Positions 55,654 through 64,000 of a stretch of 64,000 nucleotides of DNA are shown here, in pieces; the first letter of the stretch is position 1; the number at the start of each line of letters is the position of its first letter. The notes below the pieces were generated by a model that worked only from the letters and a program-made list of their open reading frames with translations, did no database searches and was not told the origin of the DNA. Source of the DNA: Caryophanales bacterium UBA6865 (lineage in GTDB: Bacteria > Bacillota_I > Bacilli_A > RFN20 > CAG-826). The translations under genes and the position numbers were made by a program. The stretch is from contig DKCV01000022.1 in NCBI GenBank assembly GCA_002449265.1, forward strand, positions 62,001 through 126,000, in the 5' to 3' direction.

Positions 55654-57651
55654 ATGAAAAACATCAAGAAAAAATCAATGTTGCTTCTACTTCCTTTGGC
55701 TTTTTTGGCCCTTACTGGGTGCGATGGGAATAACTCTTCCGATTCTACCGCTGGCGGCTCCCAAGGCAATAGCGATACTTCTGCTATCGAAAGTGAGTTC
55801 GCTGTCACGATTGAGGCAGTAGAAAACGGAACCGTAACCGCGAATAAAACCAAAGCGAAAGTGGGCGAAGACGTGGAATTCACCGTCACCGTGAATGAAG
55901 GCTATTACGTTAAGTCGTTCTTAGTGAATGACGTAGAAGTCGCTTTAACGGAAAACAAGGCGACAGTGGAGATGGTCGATGGTGGATTAAAGGCAAAACT
56001 AATCGTAACGGATAGCTATCCGGTCTCTACCATAGACGAGGCTTTCGAAAACAAAGTTAAGGGGCTTGATAACTTCAAATATGCTTTTGATAAGGATATG
56101 AGCGTTGAGAAGCTCCCCCTTGCTAAGACTGAAACCACAATCGATTTGGGCGGAAACACAATTACTTTTACCGGCGACGAATTCATCCATTCGCTCCAAA
56201 ACGATAAAAAGGAAAACGTTCAGAAAATCACTCTTAAAAATGGCTCCGTCAAGATCAATTCGGAGAAAAACGTGAATAACTTCATCAACGCCACGAACGC
56301 GAAGAAATTTACGATTGATGGGGTCAAAGTAGAAACAGAGACAAGCATCTACACAGGTATCTATTGCTCAAGTTCAACGGATTTGTCGATTTTGAATTCG
56401 ACTTTTGACCTAGACGCGATATTTGTCGTTGGCACCAATAACCTCGAAGGAAATAACGCCGGAATTTTGATTGATAATTCTACGTTAGTCGCGAAATCGG
56501 ATAACAAAGACAACGCCGCTATCAATGTCAACACGGCTGGATCAAGCGTCACCATTAAGAATTCATCGCTTATGGGCGATAGACAAGCCGTTATCGCTCG
56601 TACTGGCACTTGGGCTATTGAGAATTCCGTTTTAACAACTACTGGCGCATGGCTAGAGAAGTCCCCAGAAAGCGTCAAAACCGATAATACCTATCTTGCT
56701 GGCACCTGGAAAAACGGAAACGAAGTCCCTTCTGCCGCCCTCGTTATTGGCGATAGCGTGGATAATGCATATAACGAGAACGTCGTTTTAACGGCGAAGA
56801 ACACGGCATTCATTGCTCAAAAAGGACTAAAAGTAGTAACAAGAAGAGATACAAAATACTCGACAACCGTTACCATGGATTCCCTTACTTATAAAAACGC
56901 AAAAGATGGTTTAGATAATGGCAAAGGCGTAAGCCTCTCTTTAAGCGACAATGGCGAGACATTAACCGATCTTACGGCGACAGTTGAAGCAGGAGAAGGC
57001 GGAACCGCTAGTCTATCTAAAACTACTGGAATTACTTATGGCGAGAAGATTGATGTAACTGTGGCCGCCAATACTGGCTATAAAGTCAATAAAGTGACTT
57101 TGGTTGGTATTGATGGAGCAGAAACCGATATCACTGCCGCGATGTCTTTCAATGCTGGATTAAAGAATACAGTGAAGGTTGAATTTGCGGTTAAAGAGAC
57201 TGGCGAGACAACCATTACGGCAACGGAATTAATTGTGCCAACCGAGGGAACCACAATTACCAGTCAAAACAAATTAGATGTTGAAGATGTCAAGGGCTTT
57301 AGTTTTTCATTTTCGCGCGTTTGCCTATTTTATGTAAGTAATGCAGATGTGCCATATGATCCCCCATACCTAAAAATTATGTCTACAAATACCTTTGTAA
57401 TTAAGAATATCGATGGCAAGAAAATCAAAAAGATAGACATTCAATTTACTGCAGTCGGATCTGCGTATGGTGGCCCACTTTCCGTGCAATCATATAGTGG
57501 TAATGATAAAACTAATCACAATAATCTTTATTCCTCTAGTGCTGATAGTGCAATCGGTGTTTGGGAAAGCCCAACAGGGGAAAATGAGGCTAAATTTCAT
57601 GTATCCGGTAGCGGTGCTACGATTGCAATTTTCACCATCACCTGCGCTTAA
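55654..57651 (+). CDS. Surface lipoprotein with InlB-like repeats and a parallel beta-helix
   Basis: 665 residues from the ATG at 55654 with GAGGAG upstream; the frame's earlier ATG at 55609 has no RBS and would precede the signal peptide. Lipobox ALTGC, Ser-rich linker, a divergent InlB B-repeat (VTIEAVENGTVTANKTKAKVGE), a right-handed beta-helix region (~180-400: ITLKNGSVKI, FTIDGVKVET, LSILNSTFDL, VTIKNSSLMG) as in pectate-lyase-like adhesins or polysaccharide enzymes, a second InlB-type repeat (ATVEAGEGGTASLSK) and a C-terminal beta domain. No catalytic residues can be assigned. Confidence 0.75.
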   Translation: MKNIKKKSMLLLLPLAFLALTGCDGNNSSDSTAGGSQGNSDTSAIESEFAVTIEAVENGTVTANKTKAKVGEDVEFTVTVNEGYYVKSFLVNDVEVALTENKATVEMVDGGLKAKLIVTDSYPVSTIDEAFENKVKGLDNFKYAFDKDMSVEKLPLAKTETTIDLGGNTITFTGDEFIHSLQNDKKENVQKITLKNGSVKINSEKNVNNFINATNAKKFTIDGVKVETETSIYTGIYCSSSTDLSILNSTFDLDAIFVVGTNNLEGNNAGILIDNSTLVAKSDNKDNAAINVNTAGSSVTIKNSSLMGDRQAVIARTGTWAIENSVLTTTGAWLEKSPESVKTDNTYLAGTWKNGNEVPSAALVIGDSVDNAYNENVVLTAKNTAFIAQKGLKVVTRRDTKYSTTVTMDSLTYKNAKDGLDNGKGVSLSLSDNGETLTDLTATVEAGEGGTASLSKTTGITYGEKIDVTVAANTGYKVNKVTLVGIDGAETDITAAMSFNAGLKNTVKVEFAVKETGETTITATELIVPTEGTTITSQNKLDVEDVKGFSFSFSRVCLFYVSNADVPYDPPYLKIMSTNTFVIKNIDGKKIKKIDIQFTAVGSAYGGPLSVQSYSGNDKTNHNNLYSSSADSAIGVWESPTGENEAKFHVSGSGATIAIFTITCA

Positions 57652-57678
57652 TTTGTTAGAAGATTAAGTCTCTACACG

Positions 57679-57706
57679 AAGCACGTCTAATTGACGTGCT
57701 TTTTTA
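57679..57706 (+). terminator. Intrinsic terminator after the beta-helix lipoprotein
   Basis: AAGCACGTC-taatt-GACGTGCTT stem followed by TTTTT. Confidence 0.92.
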
Positions 57707-58014
57707 GTTTGACTAGGAAATTCTATTTGTAACCAAAGCCAAGAGAAACTGGTTCACTTTACCCAGCGTCTATTTTTGATGCTCTATTTAAGAAATACGC
57801 CTTTTTATCCCTGTTTTGCCTGGATATTCATAAAGTAAAGAAATAATCAAAGGATTTTTTCATTTTGAATCGACTCATTACGCATGATTTTGATGATGGT
57901 TTATATACCAACTATGAAGAAAAATATGCAAAATAGAAAACGCGATTAAGAAAAAGAAACCGCTTCCATATGCTTAAATAAACATTTTTCGCATAGAAGA
58001 AAGAAAGGAAGAAA
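57707..58014. other. Intergenic region before GH3-3
   Basis: About 310 bp, AT-rich, no gene seen. AGAAACCGCTTCCA near 57955-57968 is a poor cre match (10 of 14), ~47 bp before the GH3-3 start. AAAGGAAG forms the RBS just before 58015. Confidence 0.4.
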
Positions 58015-61000
58015 ATGAAAAAATTCACTTCAAACATTCTCAATGCGGCAGGGATGATTGTTTTAGCGTCAGCGGCAATCGTCGGAAACAACATTGCGAT
58101 TTCCTATCAAACTAGGATTGATTCGCTTTTGACCCCGCCTGTTACATTGAAAGACGCCGAGAGTATTAAGCAGTCTCAAGAAAAAGGACAAGCTTTATCT
58201 AAGCAGATTGTTAGTGAAGGATCGGTTCTATTAAAGAACAAAGAAGATACTTCGGGTAAGAAAACATTACCTTTAGATGTAAGTAACGACAAAGAAAGAA
58301 AAGTTAATGTGTTTGGCGTTAGGGCAGCCGATTGGTATTACGGTGGCGGTGGATCTGGCGTAGTGCAACCGGAAGACGGAGACGAAAAGAAAAACGTCGA
58401 TTTCTTAAAAGCGCTCTCTAATTATGGAAAAGGCGTAAATTATAACCGCGATTTAATTAAAGTTTATGAAGGCAAAGACAATGAGCCTTCCATCGATGAT
58501 AGGAAAGTCTATTCTGAGAAACTTCTAAATGACGCGAAAGAATTCTCTGATGTTGGAATTGTTGTTGTTGGGAGACGTTATAGAGAATCAACTTGGGATT
58601 TGTCATTTGGCGATTTGTATCTCACTGAAAATGAACGAAAACTCATTGAATACGTTGCTAGTAACTACAAGAAATCTATCGTCATTATTAATAATGGTGG
58701 CGTGATGAATATGAACTTCCTAAAAGATGTCGATTCTTTAGGAGCGTGTCTACAAGTTGGCTATACTGGCACTAGAGGCGCAACGGGTTTGCCACCTGTT
58801 ATTTATGGAGAAATTTCTCCGAGTGGAAAACTTGCCGATACCGCTGTATATGATTTCAAATCCAATCCAAATTATTGGTATGTCGGAAATGATAATCATG
58901 GTGTTTATTCTAATGATCCAAAAGACTATTCCGATAAGAATGTTTCATCCAACGCTTTCATGGATTATGTGGAAGGAATCTACGTTGGATATAAATGGTA
59001 TGAAACCGCAGACGAGATGGGCGTGTGGAACAATATCGATAACGAATATGGCCAAGGATATGACGGCGTAGTCCAATTCCCGTTCGGTTACGGCATGTCT
59101 TACACGAGTTTTGATTGGACGCTTGATTCCGTTACATATTTAGATTCAGATGGCAAATTGACAACCACGATTGATGATAACACTTCAATTTCTTTGAAAG
59201 TGACGGTTAAAAATACTGGCACCGTTAAAGGAAAAGAAGTCGTTGAATGCTATGTGGAAACTCCATATAACCCACAAAACTTAGACACGGCGATTGAAAA
59301 ATCATCCAGGGTTTTAGCGGATTTTGAAAAAACGGTTGAATTAGAGCCAAATGACGAAATCCAAGTCGAACTCAAAATGGATGTGAATGATTTTGCATCC
59401 TATGATTGCTATGACAACAATAAAAACGGATTCAAGGGCTATGAACTTGAAGACGGAAACTACAAGTTACACTTACAAACCGATTCTCATCACGCGAAAG
59501 AATTCAAAAATAATAGTGGCGTAGAATTAGTAGACGGCGCGATTAGTTTTGACATCAATAGTGGTGCTCCTGAGAAAGCGATTCTCATTAAAACGGATAA
59601 ACACACAGGCGCGACAGTGAAAAACCGCTTCACTGGTGAAGACGCGATTGACGGGGCTTCTATTGACGGCAGCGACACTGATCAAAACATCAGCTTTATT
59701 TCTAGAAAAAATTTCGTTGACCCATTTTCTATCACTAAGCCAGAAGCTCGCGTCATGAGCGATAATCTTAAGAAATTCGTTAAATGGAGCAAAGAAGAAG
59801 GGGATGCCTGGGATAATGCCACAACCGATTATGACGGCAACCCATTAACGTTCCCAGAAATGAAATGGGGAAGCAAAGATACTTCTTATAAAGTTTATGA
59901 CTCTTCCAAACAAGAAGTCACCGAAGAGGGCTATAAACTTGGCGCCAATTATAATGACCCATTATGGAATGACGTCTTGAATCAAGTGACCATCGCGGAG
60001 GCAAAAGACGTTATCGGCGATACATATGGCATCCCTGCTATTTCTAGCATTGGGAAGCCAGCCAATGCCGAAGCGGATGGCCCAGCTCAAATCAAAGGAT
60101 ATTCCAAAGCCGCTCCTCGTGGTGTCGGTTACCCTTCTGCAACTACTTTAGCCCAAACTTGGTCAAAAGAACTCGCTTATTCCTTTGGCTTATCTTATGG
60201 AGCGGATTGCCAGCAACTTTCGATGGCGGGTACTTGGGGACCTGGCATGAACATTCATAGAACCCCAATCGGCAATCGAAACTTCGAATACTATTCTGAA
60301 TGTGCTGTTTTAAGCGCGAAGATGGCTACTAGTGCCATGAAGGGCCTTCAAAATACTGGCACCTATCCTTACATGAAGCACTTTGTCATGAATGATACTG
60401 AAAGTCATAGACAAAGACTATTCAACTGGAACACGGAACAAGCATTAAGAGAAGTTTATTTAAAGCCATTCCAAATGGCGATCCAAGAAGCGGATGCGCT
60501 TGGACTTATGACGACTTATGGGCGACTCGGTGCCGTCTACACCGGCGGAAGCATTGCCTTAAACACTGCCGTCACTAGAACGGAATGGGGATTCAAAGGA
60601 TCCATCTTGACTGACTATGCGGGTGACGCCAATTCATCGTTTATGTATATCGACCAAGCGTTAAGAGCGGGTGGTGATATGGGTATGGGTATCGACCTTA
60701 ATCCTAGTGGTAACTTCGGTTTCAATTATTCCGAAACAAGCACTCCTAGACTCCAATATCAAACGCGAGAAGCGGTCCATCATACTGTTTATACTTGGCT
60801 TCGCGCGATGTATACCAATAAGAACTACAATGCGAACGCGGATATTACCGAACAAGTGAAGCCAGGCGCGAAAATCGAAGGATTCAATTGGTGGAAACCA
60901 ACCATGTTTGCCCTTGATGTTTTGATCGGCTTTGGAATTGCGGTTTGGGCGATATGCGTTTATTGGAACCAAGTTGAGGATTTATTTAGAAAAAGAAGCG

Positions 61001-61089
61001 CGAAAAGCGCCAATAACGCTACGGTAGAGAACATAAGTTCTAACGATAAAAAGCAAAAAGATTCGTCGAATAAAGAGAAGACAAAATAG
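58015..61089 (+). CDS. Membrane-anchored GH3 beta-glycosidase, permuted domains (copy 3)
   Basis: 1,024 residues. N-terminal membrane helix (~8-30), alpha/beta sandwich (IVSEGSVLLKNKED...LPL), FnIII-like domain (~392-480, VKNTGTVKGKEVVECY), TIM barrel (~640-940) with MKHFVMNDTESHR and the nucleophile Asp867 in GFKGSILTDYA, a second membrane helix (~961-985) and a long polar, Lys/Ser-rich tail. The usual SEDP after the GRNxEYxSE segment is SECA here, unlike the other two copies. AAAGGAAG precedes the ATG. It is followed 17 bp later by an Ig-bearing surface protein, mirroring the GH3-1 arrangement. Confidence 0.9.
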   Translation: MKKFTSNILNAAGMIVLASAAIVGNNIAISYQTRIDSLLTPPVTLKDAESIKQSQEKGQALSKQIVSEGSVLLKNKEDTSGKKTLPLDVSNDKERKVNVFGVRAADWYYGGGGSGVVQPEDGDEKKNVDFLKALSNYGKGVNYNRDLIKVYEGKDNEPSIDDRKVYSEKLLNDAKEFSDVGIVVVGRRYRESTWDLSFGDLYLTENERKLIEYVASNYKKSIVIINNGGVMNMNFLKDVDSLGACLQVGYTGTRGATGLPPVIYGEISPSGKLADTAVYDFKSNPNYWYVGNDNHGVYSNDPKDYSDKNVSSNAFMDYVEGIYVGYKWYETADEMGVWNNIDNEYGQGYDGVVQFPFGYGMSYTSFDWTLDSVTYLDSDGKLTTTIDDNTSISLKVTVKNTGTVKGKEVVECYVETPYNPQNLDTAIEKSSRVLADFEKTVELEPNDEIQVELKMDVNDFASYDCYDNNKNGFKGYELEDGNYKLHLQTDSHHAKEFKNNSGVELVDGAISFDINSGAPEKAILIKTDKHTGATVKNRFTGEDAIDGASIDGSDTDQNISFISRKNFVDPFSITKPEARVMSDNLKKFVKWSKEEGDAWDNATTDYDGNPLTFPEMKWGSKDTSYKVYDSSKQEVTEEGYKLGANYNDPLWNDVLNQVTIAEAKDVIGDTYGIPAISSIGKPANAEADGPAQIKGYSKAAPRGVGYPSATTLAQTWSKELAYSFGLSYGADCQQLSMAGTWGPGMNIHRTPIGNRNFEYYSECAVLSAKMATSAMKGLQNTGTYPYMKHFVMNDTESHRQRLFNWNTEQALREVYLKPFQMAIQEADALGLMTTYGRLGAVYTGGSIALNTAVTRTEWGFKGSILTDYAGDANSSFMYIDQALRAGGDMGMGIDLNPSGNFGFNYSETSTPRLQYQTREAVHHTVYTWLRAMYTNKNYNANADITEQVKPGAKIEGFNWWKPTMFALDVLIGFGIAVWAICVYWNQVEDLFRKRSAKSANNATVENISSNDKKQKDSSNKEKTK

Positions 61090-61106
61090 TGAAGGAAAGA
61101 ATTAAT

Positions 61107-64000
61107 ATGAAAACGAATAAAGCAAAATTAATCACCATCATCGCTTTGTCGTGCGCTGGGTTAATCACTGCAGCCTCTATTCCACTTTCTGCTTATGCCT
61201 CTTATTCCTCTTATCGAAATGGTATCATTGGGAATAAGAGTGATTCGAATGCTTCTAGTGGCGATTCAGCTGGCGATAGTTCCAATACGGAAAACCCAGA
61301 AGAAGAGCTACAGCTTGTAAGCATCGAAGCCAAGCTTAAGGATGGCGTTGGTTATTTCAATAACAAAAAGGCGAAACCAGTTGCGGACGATTTCATCGTG
61401 ACTGCTCATTATACAAAAGGCGGAACGAATGTCGATGAAGAAATATATGACGATCAATACGACATGGAAGTTCCGGAAAACTTCTATTTAACGGGCGGCA
61501 CGATTAAATTCACGTTTAATGGCAAAGAGACAAGCCTAGATTTAACGCTTACGCCTGTAGCAATCGCTAGCATAAATGTCATTAGCGATCCTTATCGAAC
61601 TTATTACAAAGAAGGCGACGTTTTCGACAAAACCGGCATCGTCATCAGCGGCCTTAATAACGACAAGAGCGAAGTGTCACTCACCGAAGATGATATTGAG
61701 GGGCTTGATACTCCTTTAACTAATGGGCAAACCACTGCCGAAATTCATTTGAAGAGTGATTCTTCCGTTAAAGGAAGCATTTCTATCACTGTCGTTAGTG
61801 CTGCCTCTTTCAACGATGGAAGGCTTTTGTCCATTGAAGTAGCGCGCGGCAAGGCTCGCTTAAACGATGGCGCTGACATTAGTGGAACCGATATTTCTTC
61901 TTTGGAAATCCTTAGAAAATACGAATCCGGGAACAAGTATTTATCGAAAGCAGACAACCTTGAAGTCGCTACCACGGGATATACTGGTCGTAGTGGTGAT
62001 AATAAGACCATCACAATTCGAGTGAAGGGTACCAATATCGCAACGGATATCCCGCTTTATATAGAGAATCCATGCAATTTCTCAGACGCTTCAGCGTTAA
62101 CCGGTGTAACCGCTTCTACAGAAGAAACCTACCTTCTTAATAGTCAAGGCAAGGCGGTTTCTAGTGGGAACGCGAGCATTGTTCGTTTCGCACTTGACCC
62201 AGATAACACTACCAATCAATCAATTTCCATTAACGTTAATTCTAATTCTTATATCGCGGGTTCTTTGCAGCTAAAAGTTAGCAACAACGATGTAACTCTT
62301 GCGGATGAGAAATATGTCGCTAATGAACTCAAGCTAAATGAATTGTTTGAGCTGAAGGTCAACGGGCATGCTAAGTTCCTTAATGCCTCCGCGAAAACTG
62401 CGCTTACGAAAGATAGCAATAAGGATATCGCGAGCAAAACCTATACGGATGTCCTTATCAAGGATCTAAACTTGATTGCAGGCAATAATTCGATAGTCTT
62501 AAGCGCCAAGAAAGGTGCGAAGGCTAGTAATGTCAGCGTTGCAGATTTTGCCTTCTTAAGTGATGGAACTACCCCAACTTACGGGTTCTTGGATTACTTA
62601 GAGGTCACGGATAACGAAAAAGCCGAGGCTAACTATACCAGCATCACTTCTAAGCCGATTCAATATAAAGACGCTTACAAAAACACATACTGCGTTATTG
62701 CAGATGACGACTATTATTACGCGCTTCAAGCTAAAAGTTGGGATGGGAAATCCCTCACTATCACGAAAGTGAACAAAGAAACCTTTGAGATTGAAAGAGC
62801 AAGCGATGCCATTGAATATCCAGATGGTCCACGTTATCAAGAATACTTTAATATCTTCTTTAACGAGGATGGGAACGTTTGTTATAAAGACATCGGTGCT
62901 AACACCGCTAGCGTTTATGACAAAGAAACGCTCACGAGATTAGATACAAAAATCTCTTTCTCTTCCATAAACGAAAAGACCCCATTTAAAGTAACTTATA
63001 ATGAAGAAAATGGCATCTATGCGGTTATGATTTGGGGATCAGACGTTAAGCTTTTTGATAAAAATGGCAACGAATTAAATTGCGCATTTAACACCAAAGG
63101 AGTGAAAACCAAACTCCCACAAGAAAACAAATTCTCGGCTGCCGGTATCACTTCTTATGGTGATTACATTATCGTCAATACTCGAAAGGATGGAGACAAT
63201 CCGCTTCATCATGTTAGGGTGTTTGATTACGAAGGAAATCTTTTATACACATCCAATAGTGAGACGATGGCTACAATTGGTAATGATGGGGTTGGCCATG
63301 CAATCAATTATATTTTCAATGATAATAGTTGCTATTTAGTCACAAACAACTGGCAAAGCGGCTTCAATTTGCTTAAAGTCACCGTCAATCCACAATTTGC
63401 TAAAAAGTTCGATACTTCTACACTTGGTGGATATGCCGAAAAAGCAAAATACGAAGGGAAAACGGCTAATTACATATCTACGATCTTAAATCAAGATAAT
63501 GGAATTGCCCCTACCTTAAAAGTGGGAGAGAATAACGAACGCTTTAAGAACATCGACTCCACGATTAATGTCGGTGGCCAAATCTATGCTTCTTATTCTA
63601 CGGGCGGATCTCAATATGGCGTTATTTCAAAGCTTGATTTGGAAAATAAGACGATTCTTGCGAATTCGGATGTAATAACTCTCGGGGATGATGGCAATTA
63701 TTGGAGCAAATCCAACACGCTTTTCTCGAAAGATGGCTATATCGGTATGGTTAACAATAGAAGCTTCACGATTACTTTCTACGATACCGAAACCCTAAAG
63801 CAAGTGGATAAAGACGTTGTCTCTTTCTCTGGCTTACCAGCAGGCACAAAAGTCGCTTATGTGACTTATAACGATTTGAATAAGAAATTCGCGATTGCGG
63901 ATAGCGGTAATAATCTTTATTTTGCTGACGAATTCGGACGAGTGACTTCTAAAGTTGGCACACTTAACACCCCAAGCAAAGAAGAAGGCGATACGAATAC
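61107..64000 (+). CDS. Large surface protein with Ig-like modules and probable beta-propeller, cut by window end
   Basis: The ATG at 61107 has GAAGGAAAG upstream; the frame stays open to the window end (964 codons so far). N-terminal signal or anchor (KLITIIALSCAGLITAASIPLSA), Ser/Asp/Asn linker, an Ig-like module with YFNNKKAKPVADDF that matches the first modules of the proteins at 17682 and 20670, a Big_3-like segment (YRTYYKEGDVFDKTGIVISG), then from ~510 onwards repeated strands such as VRVFDYEGNLLYTSN, VKLFDKNGNELN and FTITFYDTETLK that look like beta-propeller blades. Probably co-transcribed with GH3-3. The C-terminus is not seen. Confidence 0.75.
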   Translation, partial: MKTNKAKLITIIALSCAGLITAASIPLSAYASYSSYRNGIIGNKSDSNASSGDSAGDSSNTENPEEELQLVSIEAKLKDGVGYFNNKKAKPVADDFIVTAHYTKGGTNVDEEIYDDQYDMEVPENFYLTGGTIKFTFNGKETSLDLTLTPVAIASINVISDPYRTYYKEGDVFDKTGIVISGLNNDKSEVSLTEDDIEGLDTPLTNGQTTAEIHLKSDSSVKGSISITVVSAASFNDGRLLSIEVARGKARLNDGADISGTDISSLEILRKYESGNKYLSKADNLEVATTGYTGRSGDNKTITIRVKGTNIATDIPLYIENPCNFSDASALTGVTASTEETYLLNSQGKAVSSGNASIVRFALDPDNTTNQSISINVNSNSYIAGSLQLKVSNNDVTLADEKYVANELKLNELFELKVNGHAKFLNASAKTALTKDSNKDIASKTYTDVLIKDLNLIAGNNSIVLSAKKGAKASNVSVADFAFLSDGTTPTYGFLDYLEVTDNEKAEANYTSITSKPIQYKDAYKNTYCVIADDDYYYALQAKSWDGKSLTITKVNKETFEIERASDAIEYPDGPRYQEYFNIFFNEDGNVCYKDIGANTASVYDKETLTRLDTKISFSSINEKTPFKVTYNEENGIYAVMIWGSDVKLFDKNGNELNCAFNTKGVKTKLPQENKFSAAGITSYGDYIIVNTRKDGDNPLHHVRVFDYEGNLLYTSNSETMATIGNDGVGHAINYIFNDNSCYLVTNNWQSGFNLLKVTVNPQFAKKFDTSTLGGYAEKAKYEGKTANYISTILNQDNGIAPTLKVGENNERFKNIDSTINVGGQIYASYSTGGSQYGVISKLDLENKTILANSDVITLGDDGNYWSKSNTLFSKDGYIGMVNNRSFTITFYDTETLKQVDKDVVSFSGLPAGTKVAYVTYNDLNKKFAIADSGNNLYFADEFGRVTSKVGTLNTPSKEEGDTN

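Noticed and set aside
1..64000. Mycoplasma-type genetic code (TGA as Trp)
   Set aside because: Gene order and AT-rich DNA suggested possible Mollicutes affinity, but TGA terminates ftsH and other genes at the expected points and Trp is encoded by TGG.

Overview
The window looks like chromosomal DNA from a low-to-moderate GC, non-sporulating Bacillota of the Bacilli/Erysipelotrichia type, probably a gut anaerobe. The left end carries the Bacilli-type housekeeping order mfd - rqcP - tilS - ftsH - dus, without the sporulation genes that interrupt it in Bacillus. Intact genes read through with TGG as Trp and use TGA as a stop (for example ftsH), so the genetic code is standard. No rRNA, tRNA or CRISPR array was found.

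Layout: 0-7.4 kb is the housekeeping block (mfd is cut by the window edge). At 7.4-11.6 kb there is a MarR repressor with its own operator and a heterodimeric ABC exporter. At 11.7-12.0 kb a type I toxin-like locus holds a 28-residue membrane peptide nested in a second short frame. From 12.3 to 23.9 kb a LytTR/GHKL two-component system is followed by a membrane-anchored GH3 glycosidase and two large surface proteins with Ig-like and CBM-like modules; the second surface protein is broken by a 7-bp tandem duplication. From 28.0 to 36.1 kb the same plan is repeated: LytTR/GHKL pair, lipoprotein, GH3. From 51 to 64 kb there are three more lipoproteins, a third GH3 and a fourth Ig-bearing surface protein that runs off the window. 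All three GH3 enzymes have permuted domains (sandwich, FnIII, then TIM barrel) and a membrane segment at each end. The likely biology is sensing and surface breakdown of glycans, with candidate catabolite (cre-like) sites at the heads of some units.

Accessory DNA sits between these modules (23.9-27.7 kb and 36.4-50.9 kb). It contains six P-loop ATPase/nuclease-like fusion proteins (one AAA-ATPase_like/PD-(D/E)xK, four AAA/DUF4143, one ATPase/DUF234), two decayed copies of a DUF3990 gene, a small partner gene, a HipA-like kinase flanked by 37-bp repeats, a Fic remnant, an esterase and a MacB-like ABC transporter.

The most striking observation is that every one of the six ATPase genes has an iterated sequence element upstream, different for each gene: a 10-bp-phased TACTAC array, a pair of GTGTATATACAC palindromes, three triple arrays with a 33-bp period and three unrelated unit sequences, and a CCGAGT inverted/direct repeat sitting on a good promoter. 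This suggests a family of self-regulated, insulated ATPase modules, each with a private operator. A second structural point is that about 420 bp of DUF3990 sequence is present in direct orientation on either side of the whole second sensor/GH3 module, which could therefore be lost by recombination.
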